Assembly (NCBI RefSeq): GCF_002564105.1
Contig: NZ_PDBX01000001.1
Coordinates: 4,340,001 to 4,404,000 of the forward strand
Direction: 5' to 3'
DNA length: 64,000 nucleotides
Source of the DNA: Collimonas sp. PA-H2
GTDB lineage: Bacteria > Pseudomonadota > Gammaproteobacteria > Burkholderiales > Burkholderiaceae_D
A program made the position numbers and the translations under genes. The notes beneath the pieces are model-generated. The model was not told where the DNA came from. It was given only the letters and a program-made list of their open reading frames with translations, and did no database searches. Below are positions 44,576-53,421 of the stretch, one piece after another (the first letter of the stretch is position 1; every line of letters starts with the position of its first letter).

Positions 44576-45454
44576 ATGACTATTCCAAGAATCGCTTCTT
44601 ATCCCATGCCAGCCGCCATGCCCACCAACCGCGTCGACTGGAAGCCGGATCCGGCGCGCGCGGTGCTGCTGATCCATGACATGCAAGAATATTTCCTCGA
44701 TTTCTACGATAGCAAGGCGGCGCCGATCCCGGCCCTGCTGGAGCATGTCAGCCGCTTGCGCGATGCTTGCGACGCCGCCGGCGTGCCGGTGGTGTACACC
44801 GCGCAGCCGGCGCAGCAGGCGCCGGAACAGCGCGGCCTGCTGCAAGATTGGTGGGGGCCTGGCCTGACGGCGCAGCCGCAACGGGCGCCGGTGGTGGCGC
44901 AGCTGGCGCCGCGCACGCAGGATATCGTGCTGACCAAGTGGCGCTACAGCGCCTTCGTGCGCAGCGACCTGCTGCAGCGCATGCAGGCGCAGGGCCGCGA
45001 TCAGCTGATCGTATGCGGCGTGTATGCCCATATCGGCTGCCTGATGACCAGCGCCGACGCCTTCATGAACGACATACAGCCGTTCCTGGTAGGCGATGCG
45101 CTGGCCGATTTCTCCGCTGAACAGCACGCCATGGCGCTGGATTACGTATCGCAACGCTGCGGCGTGGTCAGCAGCACCCAGAACGTCACTGAGGCTTTGC
45201 GGCCGGCCGCTGCCAGCGCACTGCCAACCAGCCTGGCGGCACTGCAGGCGGAGGTCGCGCAGTTGCTGCAGATGCCGCCATCCGATCTGCGCAGCGACGA
45301 TCATCTGCTGCACGCCGGCCTTGATTCGATCCGTCTGATGAGCCTGGTGGAACGCTGGCGCCGTGGCGGCTCCAGTCTCACTTTCGTCGACCTGGCAGAG
45401 AAGCCGACGCTGGCCGAATGGTGGAGCCTGCTGGCGCCGGCGCGGAGCAACTAG
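44576..45454 (+). CDS. entB: Isochorismatase with C-terminal aryl carrier domain
   Basis: 292 residues from the ATG at 44576. Residues about 1-210 are the isochorismatase domain ([66 protein letters not shown]), which makes 2,3-dihydro-2,3-dihydroxybenzoate from isochorismate. Residues about 220-290 are the aryl carrier protein, with phosphopantetheine serine S251 in [12 protein letters not shown]. The carrier holds DHB for the NRPS condensation domain. The next gene starts one base after the stop (TAGGATG). Confidence 0.95.
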   Translation: MTIPRIASYPMPAAMPTNRVDWKPDPARAVLLIHDMQEYFLDFYDSKAAPIPALLEHVSRLRDACDAAGVPVVYTAQPAQQAPEQRGLLQDWWGPGLTAQPQRAPVVAQLAPRTQDIVLTKWRYSAFVRSDLLQRMQAQGRDQLIVCGVYAHIGCLMTSADAFMNDIQPFLVGDALADFSAEQHAMALDYVSQRCGVVSSTQNVTEALRPAAASALPTSLAALQAEVAQLLQMPPSDLRSDDHLLHAGLDSIRLMSLVERWRRGGSSLTFVDLAEKPTLAEWWSLLAPARSN

Positions 45455-45455
45455 G

Positions 45456-48400
45456 ATGGATATCGCCCGCAAGGAGCAACTGGCTGAAGCGGCGCCGCTG
45501 CCGCTGTCGGCTGCGCAATACGGCATCTGGCTGGGCCAGCAGCTGGACCGCGCCAGTCCCGCCTACTGGACCGCCGAGGCGGTCGAGTTGCATGGCGCGC
45601 TGGACCAGGCGGCCTTTATCGCGGCAGTGCGGCAGGCGGTGGCCGGGTGCGACGCCCTGCATCAGCGCTACGCCAGCGACGGCACGGAAGTCTGGCAGGC
45701 GCCGGCTGCCGGGCGTGACTGGCAGCTGGAGCAGCTGGATTTCAGCGCCGCCGCCGCACCGTTCGAAGCGGCGCAGCGCTGGATGCAAGCCGACTTGCTG
45801 CAGATCGCCGATCTGGCGTCCGGCCCGCTGTTTGCCAGCGCGCTGCTGCGGCTCGGCGGCGGGCGCACGCTGTGGTATCTGCGCGTCCATCACGTGGCGC
45901 TGGATGGTTTCGGCTATGCCTTGCTGGCGCAGCGGGTGGCCGACCTGTATTCAGCCGATACCGCAGGCAAGGCGCTGCCGCCGGTGCGCTCCAGCGCGCT
46001 GCAACCGGTGGTCGCGGAAGACCGGGCTTACCAGTCTTCCGCCGCCTATGTGCGCGATCGCGAATTCTGGCGCGCCCGCCTCAAGGATGCGCCGGCGCCG
46101 CTGCTGCTGGCGCCAGCCAAACCGGTGGCGCATGGCGTACGCCGCCTGCGCGGCGCTTTGCCGACGGCCAGCCTGAGCGCATGGCAGGCCGCCGCCGGCG
46201 CCGCCGGGGTCGACTGGAGCGCATGGCTGATAGCCGCCATCGCGGCATGGCTGCAGCGGAAAACCGCTGCCAGCGAAATCACGCTGGGCCTGCCGGTCAT
46301 GGGGCGGCTCGGTTCGGTATCGCTGAGCGTGCCATGCATGGTCATGAATATCGTGCCCCTGCATTTGCGGCTCGACCGCAATGCGGGGATCGGCCAACTG
46401 GCGCAGCAGGTTGCCGCCGAAATGCGTGCGCTGCGACCGCACCAGCGCTATCGCTATGAACAACTGAAGCATGACCTTGGCCTGAGCGACGGCCGCAGCC
46501 GCCTGTTCGGCACGGTGATCAACCTGATGCCGTTCGACCGGCCGCTGGAATTCGGCGGCTTGACGGCGACATCTCATCCGATCTCGGCCGGTCCGGTGGA
46601 GGATCTTTCTATTGTGATCGCTCCCGGCGCCCATGGCGTCCGCCTGGATTTCGAAGCCAATCCCGATGCCTACGATAGCGCCACGCTGGCCGAGCTGCAT
46701 GCCAGTTTGCTGGCGACTCTGAATCTTCTGGCTGATCCAGCACATGGCGCCGAGCTGTCGCTGGCGGCCGCGCTGGGCGCCAATGCCGATGCCAGCGAGC
46801 CGGCGCTATTGTCCGGCGCCGCCTTGGCACAGCAGCCTGAAGCGGTGCTGGACGCCTTGCGCCGGCACGCCGCCAATACACCAGGACAGCTCGCGCTGGC
46901 GCAGGATGGCGTGGTGCTGACTTATGCCGAACTGCTGGCGCGCGTGCAGAAGCTGGCCGCGCGCTTGCTCGAACAGGGCGTGCAGCCGGACAGCCGCGTG
47001 GTGCTGCTGTTGCCGCGCGCGCCGGATACCGTGGTGGCCTTGCTGGCTATCCTGTGGGCCGGCGCCGGCTACGTCCCGCTCGATCCCGACGGTCCGCCGC
47101 TGCGCATCGCCGCCGTGCTGGAGGATGCGCAGCCGCTGCTGGTGCTGACCTTGCGCCAGCATATTGATAAGGTCAACATCGGTTTGCCCTTGCTATGCCT
47201 GGAGGATATCGACCAATCGGCCATGGCGTCATTGAGCGAACCGGTGGCCGTGGCGGTGGATGCACTGGCGTACGTGATTTATACCTCAGGCTCTACCGGC
47301 CGCCCGAACGGCGTCATGATCGGGCGCGACGCCCTGGCGCATTTTGTCGCCGGCGCCACGGCGCGCTATCAATTGTCCGCGAACGACAGGGTGCTGCAGT
47401 TTTCGCCACTGCATTTCGATGCCAGCGTCGAAGAAATTTTCATCAGCCTGTGCAACGGCGCCAGCCTGATCCTGCGCAACGACGAGATGCTGGAATCGCT
47501 GCCGCGCTTTTTGCAGGCTTGCGCCCGGCTGCAGATCAGTGTGCTGGACTTGCCGACGGCGTTCTGGCACGAGCTCAGTTTTTGCATCAGCCAGCATGAA
47601 GCGGCCTTGCCGGACAGCGTGCGGCTGCTGATCATTGGCGGCGAGGCGGCGCTGGCGGAACGGGTGGCGCGCTGGCGCAGCTCGGTGTCGCCGCATGTCG
47701 TGTTGCTGAATACCTACGGCCCGACCGAAGCCACCGTGATCTGCACCACGGCACAGCTGGCCGGACCCGAAGCGATCGGTTTCGAGGGTGATATGGTGCC
47801 TATCGGCCGGCCATTGCCTGGCGTTGCGATTGCGGTGGTCGACGCTGGCTTGAATGCTGTCGCGTACGGCGAGGAAGGCGAGCTGTGCCTGCTGGGCGGC
47901 GGCCTGGCGCGTGGCTATCTTGGCCGCGAACAATTGACCGCGCAGCGTTTCGTGCAACTGGATAATCTTGGCGGGCAGGGCGGCAGTCGCCGGGCTTACC
48001 GCACTGGCGACCGTGTACTGCTCGGCAGCGACGGCCAGCTGCGTTACCTGGGCCGGCTGGACGATGAATTCAAGCTGAGCGGCCATCGCATCGACCCGCT
48101 GGAAATCGAAGCCGCCTTGCTGCAATACCCTGGCATGCGCGAAGCAGCGGTAGTGGCGCAGACGCTGGCGAACGGCGGTAAGCGCCTGGTCGCTTGCCTG
48201 GTGGCAGACCAAGTCTTGCCGGCGCCGGCAGTGCTGCGCGCCTTCCTGGCGGAGCGCCTGGCGGCGGTGGCGGTGCCGGGCAGCTACCTGGTCTTGCCGC
48301 AGCTGCCGCGCAACGCCAACGGCAAGATCGACCGCAAGGCGCTGTCTGTCTTGCCGCTTGAAGCCGAGGAAGCGCAGCCCGATGCCGCCGCCAGCAAGCT

Positions 48401-49448
48401 GGAACAGACCGTGATGGCGGTCTGGCGCGAGGTGCTGGGCGTGAGCACGGTACGGCTGACGGACGACTTCTTCGCGCTCGGCGGCAAGTCCCTGCAGGTG
48501 ATCCAGGTGGCCAACCGCCTCGGCATCGCCCTGCAGCGCGAGATCGCGGTATCGGCGCTGTTCCGGCATCGCACGGTGGCGGCGCTGGCGCACTCGCTCA
48601 GCACCCTGGCCGGTCATCCTCCTCCGCCTGCCGCCGCAGGTTCTGAATTCGCGCCTTTGCTGGTGATCCAGCGCGGCACGGAGCAAGGCGAACCGGCCCT
48701 GTTCTGCGTACATCCGGCGGAAGGCTTGTCGTGGTGCTACCTGGGCCTCACCATGCAGCTGCCGGATATGCCGATCTACGGTTTGCAGGCGCACGGCATC
48801 TGCGGCGCCTTGCCGGCTTCGGTGGACGAACAGGTGGACGGCTACCTGGCGCTGTTGCGCAATACCCAGCCGCACGGACCTTATCGCCTGTTGGGCTGGT
48901 CCTCCGGCGGCGGCATCGCCCATGCAATGGCGGTCAAGCTGCAGGCGGCCGGCGAAAAGGTACCCATGCTGGCCATGATGGATGCCTATCCCAGCGATAT
49001 CTGGCAAGGCAAGCCGCCGCCGCAGGAGCGCGACGCCTTGCTGACCTTGCTGGACGTGATCGGCGCTTCGCCGCTGGACGCCGACGGCCGGCCCTTGTCG
49101 GAAGAAGCCATGCTGGCGCGCTTTCAGCAACCGGACAGCACTCTGGCGACGGCAGACGATGCGCGCATGGCGCGTCTGCTGCAGAGCGCCTTGCATGGCA
49201 TGTTGCAATACCGTGACCTGCGGCACCAGCCTTACCGCGGCGAACTGCTGTTTTTCCATGCCTCGCGCCGTACGCCGGAAGCGCCTGACTGGCTCGGCTG
49301 GCAACCTTATGTGCAAGGACGCATGGAGCGGGTCGAGATCGACAGCACCCATATCGGCATGAGTAAGCCGGCGCCGCTGGCGCATATCGGCCGCGAGCTG
49401 GCTAGGCGCCTGAGCCTTCAATCCATCCTGAAAAATCATCATGAGTAA
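45456..49448 (+). CDS. One-module NRPS (C-A-PCP-TE), predicted lysine-type catecholate siderophore synthetase
   Basis: 1330 residues from the ATG at 45456, EntF-like in size and build. Condensation domain about 15-440 (YLRVHHVALDGFGYALLAQR holds HHxxxDG). Adenylation domain about 475-975 (YVIYTSGSTGRPNGVMIG, NTYGPTEATVICTT, YRTGDRVLLGSDG). PCP with S1012 in FFALGGKSLQ. Thioesterase with S1149 in GWSSGGG. By-eye alignment to GrsA gives pocket D655, A656, E659, D698, I726, G728, T753, V761, I762, K957. This is unlike EntF's serine code (D-V-W-H) and suits a basic residue, close to a published lysine code (DAESIGSVVK, as I recall). It joins DHB to that residue; no MbtH gene is in the locus. Confidence 0.93.
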   Translation: MDIARKEQLAEAAPLPLSAAQYGIWLGQQLDRASPAYWTAEAVELHGALDQAAFIAAVRQAVAGCDALHQRYASDGTEVWQAPAAGRDWQLEQLDFSAAAAPFEAAQRWMQADLLQIADLASGPLFASALLRLGGGRTLWYLRVHHVALDGFGYALLAQRVADLYSADTAGKALPPVRSSALQPVVAEDRAYQSSAAYVRDREFWRARLKDAPAPLLLAPAKPVAHGVRRLRGALPTASLSAWQAAAGAAGVDWSAWLIAAIAAWLQRKTAASEITLGLPVMGRLGSVSLSVPCMVMNIVPLHLRLDRNAGIGQLAQQVAAEMRALRPHQRYRYEQLKHDLGLSDGRSRLFGTVINLMPFDRPLEFGGLTATSHPISAGPVEDLSIVIAPGAHGVRLDFEANPDAYDSATLAELHASLLATLNLLADPAHGAELSLAAALGANADASEPALLSGAALAQQPEAVLDALRRHAANTPGQLALAQDGVVLTYAELLARVQKLAARLLEQGVQPDSRVVLLLPRAPDTVVALLAILWAGAGYVPLDPDGPPLRIAAVLEDAQPLLVLTLRQHIDKVNIGLPLLCLEDIDQSAMASLSEPVAVAVDALAYVIYTSGSTGRPNGVMIGRDALAHFVAGATARYQLSANDRVLQFSPLHFDASVEEIFISLCNGASLILRNDEMLESLPRFLQACARLQISVLDLPTAFWHELSFCISQHEAALPDSVRLLIIGGEAALAERVARWRSSVSPHVVLLNTYGPTEATVICTTAQLAGPEAIGFEGDMVPIGRPLPGVAIAVVDAGLNAVAYGEEGELCLLGGGLARGYLGREQLTAQRFVQLDNLGGQGGSRRAYRTGDRVLLGSDGQLRYLGRLDDEFKLSGHRIDPLEIEAALLQYPGMREAAVVAQTLANGGKRLVACLVADQVLPAPAVLRAFLAERLAAVAVPGSYLVLPQLPRNANGKIDRKALSVLPLEAEEAQPDAAASKLEQTVMAVWREVLGVSTVRLTDDFFALGGKSLQVIQVANRLGIALQREIAVSALFRHRTVAALAHSLSTLAGHPPPPAAAGSEFAPLLVIQRGTEQGEPALFCVHPAEGLSWCYLGLTMQLPDMPIYGLQAHGICGALPASVDEQVDGYLALLRNTQPHGPYRLLGWSSGGGIAHAMAVKLQAAGEKVPMLAMMDAYPSDIWQGKPPPQERDALLTLLDVIGASPLDADGRPLSEEAMLARFQQPDSTLATADDARMARLLQSALHGMLQYRDLRHQPYRGELLFFHASRRTPEAPDWLGWQPYVQGRMERVEIDSTHIGMSKPAPLAHIGRELARRLSLQSILKNHHE

Positions 49449-50322
49449 AACACCTACGCCTGCGGCCACGCCGCGCACGCCGCCGCGCATGCTGCGCGTG
49501 CGCCGAACCCTGCAACTGACGCCGCACATGCGCCGCATCACGCTGGCCGGCCCGGCGCTGGCGGGCTTCCCGCTCGACAGCAACGGCGCCCACATCAAGC
49601 TGCTGCTGCCGCGTCCCGGCCAGGTCGAACCGGTCTTGCCGACGCTCGGGCCGGACGGCCCGGTCTGGCCGCCGGACGACATCCGGCCGATTGCCCGCAC
49701 CTACACGGTCGGCCGCTACGACGCCGAGGCGAGCGAACTGGATGTCGATTTCGTCCTGCATGGCGATGACGGCCCGGCTTCCAGCTGGGCCTTGCACGCG
49801 GTCGCCGGCAGCGCGGTCGGCGTGGCCGGACCGGGCGGACCGCCGCGCTTTGTGGCGGACGCCGAGTACTACTTGCTGCTCGGCGATCCGAGTGCGTTTG
49901 CCGCCCTCGCCGCGGTGCTGGGCGCCTTGCCTGAGCATGCCCGCGGAGAGGCGCTGATCGAAGTGCCGGACCGCAGCGAGATCCAGCACCTGCGCCATCC
50001 TCCCGGCATCGCCGTGCGCTGGCTGTCGCGCGAAGGCGCGCCGGCCGGTAGCAGCACGCTGCTGCTCGACCATGTGCGTGAACTGCGTTGGCCGGCCGCA
50101 GCCGTATCGGTGACGCTGGCCGGCGAAAGCACGCAAGTGGTGTCGCTGCGCGAATACCTGCTGAAGGAACGCGCGGTGCCGCGCCGCACCATGTACGCGG
50201 TGCCTTACTGGAAAGACGAACACACCGAAGAGGCTTATCACGCCGAACGGCACCGCATCATGGATGCGTTTGAACTGGCCGAAGAGAACGCCGCCGCCCA
50301 CACCAAGGAAACCGCATCATGA
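49441..50322 (+). CDS. Siderophore-interacting protein (SIP/ViuB-type ferric reductase)
   Basis: 293 residues, overlapping the NRPS stop by eight bases. The N-terminal half is an FAD-binding barrel (HMRRITLAGPALAGFPLDSN, RTYTVGRYDAEASELDVDFV, then HGDDGPASSWALHAVAGSAV). The C-terminal half is the NAD(P)H-binding lobe, ending with the YWKDEHTEEAYHAERHRIMD helix typical of SIPs. These cytosolic flavoproteins reduce Fe(III) in imported siderophores so that the metal is released without breaking the ligand. Its place inside the biosynthetic block fits the absence of a Fes-type esterase. Confidence 0.92.
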   Translation: MSKTPTPAATPRTPPRMLRVRRTLQLTPHMRRITLAGPALAGFPLDSNGAHIKLLLPRPGQVEPVLPTLGPDGPVWPPDDIRPIARTYTVGRYDAEASELDVDFVLHGDDGPASSWALHAVAGSAVGVAGPGGPPRFVADAEYYLLLGDPSAFAALAAVLGALPEHARGEALIEVPDRSEIQHLRHPPGIAVRWLSREGAPAGSSTLLLDHVRELRWPAAAVSVTLAGESTQVVSLREYLLKERAVPRRTMYAVPYWKDEHTEEAYHAERHRIMDAFELAEENAAAHTKETAS

Positions 50323-51254
50323 TTCTCCGCACACTCCGAAGCGCAATGCTGGCGCTGGCCTTCCTGTCGGCTGCCGCCGTCGGCGCCGAACGCAGCCTGG
50401 TCGACGCCGCCGGCCGCACCGTTGTGCTGCCGGCGCAGCCGCAGCGCGTGCTGGCGCTTTCCGAAATCGACCTCGATTCGCTGCTGGCGCTCAAGCTCAA
50501 GCCGGTCGGCGCCACCAACGGCCGCGGCCAGAGCGCCATGCCGCACTACCTTGGCAACGCTGTCAGCGGCATCGCCAGCGTCGGCAACTTCGGCAGCCCG
50601 GTGCTAGACCTGGTGATAGGCGCGCAGCCGGACCTGATCCTGGTCGGCAGCTTGCCGGATCCGGAACTGCTGGCGCAGCTGAGCAAGATTGCGCCGACCG
50701 TGGTCAGCTACAAACAGGGCGAGAACTGGCAGCTGGCCTTGCGCCGCATCGCTGCCGTGGTGGGACGCAACGCCGAGGCGGAAGCCTTGCTGAGCGCCTA
50801 CCAGCGCCGCGCCGACAGCGTGCGCGCCAAGCTCGGCGCCCAGGCTAACGCTACCGTCAGCGTGGTGCGCTGGAATCCGCAGGGACCGGCCTATATGCTG
50901 AAAGACGCCTTCGCCAGCCTGGTGCTGGCAGACGTCAAATTGCGCCGGCCGGCGGCACAGATGCAGGCCGGCGTCGCCCATTCTCCGCCCTTGAGCCTGG
51001 AAGCCTTGGCGCGCATCGACGCCGACTGGCTGTTTGTCGGCACGCTCAACAGCAGCCAGGCCAACGATGCCTTGGCGGCGGCGCGCCAGAGCCCGGCTTT
51101 CCGCCAGCTGGGTGCGGTGCAGAAGGGCCATATGGTGGCGGTCGACGGCTCGTTGTGGACCAGTCCCGGCGGCCCGCTGGCGGCGCTGGCGATCCTGAGC
51201 GACATCGAAAAAGCCATGCTGGGCGGCCAGGCTGAACCTAAAAACGCTTCTTGA
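50319..51254 (+). CDS. Iron-siderophore ABC transporter, periplasmic binding protein
   Basis: 311 residues. A signal peptide (LRTLRSAMLALAFLSAAAVGA) is followed by the class III binding-protein opening DAAGRTVVLPAQPQRVLALSE. QPDLILVGSLPD and LDLVIGAQ are family segments. No lipobox is evident, so it is probably a free periplasmic protein like FepB. It delivers ferric siderophore from the outer-membrane receptor to the permease. Starts overlap at both ends: ATGA with the SIP gene and TTGA with the permease. Confidence 0.92.
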   Translation: MILRTLRSAMLALAFLSAAAVGAERSLVDAAGRTVVLPAQPQRVLALSEIDLDSLLALKLKPVGATNGRGQSAMPHYLGNAVSGIASVGNFGSPVLDLVIGAQPDLILVGSLPDPELLAQLSKIAPTVVSYKQGENWQLALRRIAAVVGRNAEAEALLSAYQRRADSVRAKLGAQANATVSVVRWNPQGPAYMLKDAFASLVLADVKLRRPAAQMQAGVAHSPPLSLEALARIDADWLFVGTLNSSQANDALAAARQSPAFRQLGAVQKGHMVAVDGSLWTSPGGPLAALAILSDIEKAMLGGQAEPKNAS

Positions 51255-51274
51255 AGCAGCTTCCCGGAGTCCTT

Positions 51275-52333
51275 GTGCTTGAACCTGTTGAACGCCCGGC
51301 GTTGCGCCGGGCCTTGCTGCTGTTATTGCTGTTGTCGGTGCCTGTGCTGGCGCTGACGTCCTTGCTGATCGGCGCTGGCGAGATCGGTCCGGGCCAGGCC
51401 CTGGCCTTCCTGCTGGGAGATGCCGCCGCGCGTAGCGATGCGCAGTTGCAGACGGTGCTGCTGAGCCTGCGCTTGCCACGCATGGCGGCCGCCTTGCTGG
51501 TCGGCAGCGCGCTTGGCGTGGCTGGCATGCTGATGCAGACCGTGACCCGCAACCCGCTGGCAGAGCCCGGCTTGCTGGGCGTGAATGCCGGCGCCGCGCT
51601 AGGCGTGGTGGTCGGCATTGCCTGGGCCGGCGTCGAGAACGGTCCCGGCTATCTGCTGTGGGCCGGACTCGGCGCCTTGCTGGGCAACGCCTGCGTGCTG
51701 GCGGTGGCGCAGGTCGGCCATCATGCGGCGGCGCCGTTGCGGCTGGTGCTGGCCGGGGTCGCGCTGGGCGCTACCTTCATCGGCATCAGCTCGGCGATCC
51801 TGCTGTCGCAGCCTGCCGGCTACGACCAGTATCGCTTCTGGGTGCTGGGTTCGCTGGCCGGCATTACGCCGGGCATGACGCTGTGGGCCGCGCCGGTGGT
51901 GCTGGCGGGCTTGTGTTCTGCGCTGCTGCTGGCGCGGCCCTTGTCGGCGCTGTTGTTGGGCGACGACATAGCCCGTTCGCTGGGGCACCGGCCCTTGCCC
52001 TTGCGGCTGGGCGTGGCCTTGAGCGTGACTTTGCTGACGGGCAGCGCGGTGGCGCTGGCTGGTCCGATCGGTTTTCTGGGGCTGCTCGCGCCTTATCTGT
52101 CGCGCTTCCTGGCGCGGGCTCTGATGCCGTCTTCACGCCACGCCGGACTGGCAACGCAGCTGCTGATCGCAGCCTGGCTGGGCGCCGGCTTGCTGCTGGC
52201 GGCCGATCTGGCGGCGCGGCTGGCGGTGCAGCCGTTTGAAACGCCGATCAGCGTGATGACCGCGCTGGCCGGCGCGCCGCTGCTGATCTGGCTGGCGCGC
52301 TCGAGGGCGTGGCAGAACGGAGCGGCCTTATGA
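51275..52333 (+). CDS. Iron-siderophore ABC permease (FecCD family), first subunit
   Basis: 352 residues from a GTG at 51275, which has CCGGAG six bases upstream. A TTG at 51251 overlapping the previous stop is the alternative, adding eight residues. Nine to ten TM segments are visible. Family marks are LRLPRMAAALLVGSALGVAG, MLMQTVTRNPLAEPGLLGVN, and LAGPIGFLGLLAPYLSRFLA near the C-terminus, the loop that contacts the ATPase. It forms the inner-membrane channel together with the second permease. Confidence 0.92.
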   Translation: MLEPVERPALRRALLLLLLLSVPVLALTSLLIGAGEIGPGQALAFLLGDAAARSDAQLQTVLLSLRLPRMAAALLVGSALGVAGMLMQTVTRNPLAEPGLLGVNAGAALGVVVGIAWAGVENGPGYLLWAGLGALLGNACVLAVAQVGHHAAAPLRLVLAGVALGATFIGISSAILLSQPAGYDQYRFWVLGSLAGITPGMTLWAAPVVLAGLCSALLLARPLSALLLGDDIARSLGHRPLPLRLGVALSVTLLTGSAVALAGPIGFLGLLAPYLSRFLARALMPSSRHAGLATQLLIAAWLGAGLLLAADLAARLAVQPFETPISVMTALAGAPLLIWLARSRAWQNGAAL

Positions 52334-53421
52334 ACGCCACCTTTCCTGTCGCAGAAAATCTGCCACGGAAGCCACCGCCCGCACAGCTGGAAAGCGGCGT
52401 GCAGCTGCTGCGCTGCGGCCGTTTTTCCTTGCTGTTTGCGCGCCGCTCTCTATGGGCGGGCCTCGGCTTGTGCTTATTGCTGGCGGCAGCTGTCGGCGTG
52501 GCGCTGATGGCTGGTTCGACCTGGCTTTCGCCGCAACAGTTGCTGACGGTGCTGCGCGGCCACGGCGCACCGGGCTTGCAATTGCTGGTGCTGGAATTTC
52601 GCTTGCCGCGGATTCTGGTCGGCTTGCTGGCCGGGATCGCGCTGGGCCTGGCCGGCTGCCTGATCCAGGCCTTGACCCGCAATCGCCTGGCGACGCCTGA
52701 TCTGCTGGGCGTGGCCGATGGCGCCACGCTGGGCGTGTTCGTGGCGCTGATCAGCAGCGCGGCCGGCATGTTCGGTCCGTGGTGGGTCGGACCTTTGGGC
52801 GCCTTGGGCGCAGTGCTCCTGCTGCTGATCGCGTCCGGCAACCTGGGACGGCGCGGGCAACGCCTGCTGATCGTCGGCCTGGCCTTGTCCAGCCTGCTGC
52901 GCGCGGTGACCGAACTGGCCTTGTCGCGTCAGGAATTGATGCATGCCAGTTCGCTGTACGCCTGGAGCATCGGCAGCCTCAACGGCCGCTCATACGCCGC
53001 CGTAGCGCCGCTGGCTATCGGCCTGTTGATTCTCTTGCCGCTGACTCTGTTAAGTACGCGACGGCTGGCGCTGCTGCGTTTCGACCTGAAGATCGCCAGC
53101 GGCCTTGGCTTGCCGGTGCGGGCGACGCAGTGGCAGGCGCTGCTCAGCGCGGTGCTGCTGGCTGGGCTGGCGGTCGGCGTCTGCGGACCGATTGCCTTTG
53201 TCGCGCTGGCGGCGCCGTTCATCGCCGAACGGCTGGTCGGCGGCGGCCGCATCGCCTTGTTCAGCGCGGCGCTGACGGGCGCGCTGCTGGTGGTTGGCGC
53301 CGATACGCTGGGGCGGGTGCTGCTGGCCGCGGCTGAATTGCCGGTGGGCGTGATTTGCAATCTGCTGGGCGGGCCGTTCCTGCTGTGGCTGTTGCTGAGT
53401 GAACGTAAGAAGGAAATGTAA
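52330..53421 (+). CDS. Iron-siderophore ABC permease (FecCD family), second subunit
   Basis: 363 residues from the ATG at 52330, which overlaps the previous stop (ATGA). The FecCD marks recur: LEFRLPRILVGLLAGIALGL, CLIQALTRNRLATPDLLGVA, and VGVCGPIAFVALAAPFIAER. The N-terminal 40 residues are a longer cytosolic lead than usual. It pairs with the permease encoded just upstream to form the channel. Confidence 0.92.
   Translation: MNATFPVAENLPRKPPPAQLESGVQLLRCGRFSLLFARRSLWAGLGLCLLLAAAVGVALMAGSTWLSPQQLLTVLRGHGAPGLQLLVLEFRLPRILVGLLAGIALGLAGCLIQALTRNRLATPDLLGVADGATLGVFVALISSAAGMFGPWWVGPLGALGAVLLLLIASGNLGRRGQRLLIVGLALSSLLRAVTELALSRQELMHASSLYAWSIGSLNGRSYAAVAPLAIGLLILLPLTLLSTRRLALLRFDLKIASGLGLPVRATQWQALLSAVLLAGLAVGVCGPIAFVALAAPFIAERLVGGGRIALFSAALTGALLVVGADTLGRVLLAAAELPVGVICNLLGGPFLLWLLLSERKKEM

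Noticed and set aside
47286..49700. Antisense open frame of 804 codons opposite the NRPS
   Set aside because: Same reasoning: shadow of the NRPS and SIP genes, no recognisable domain.
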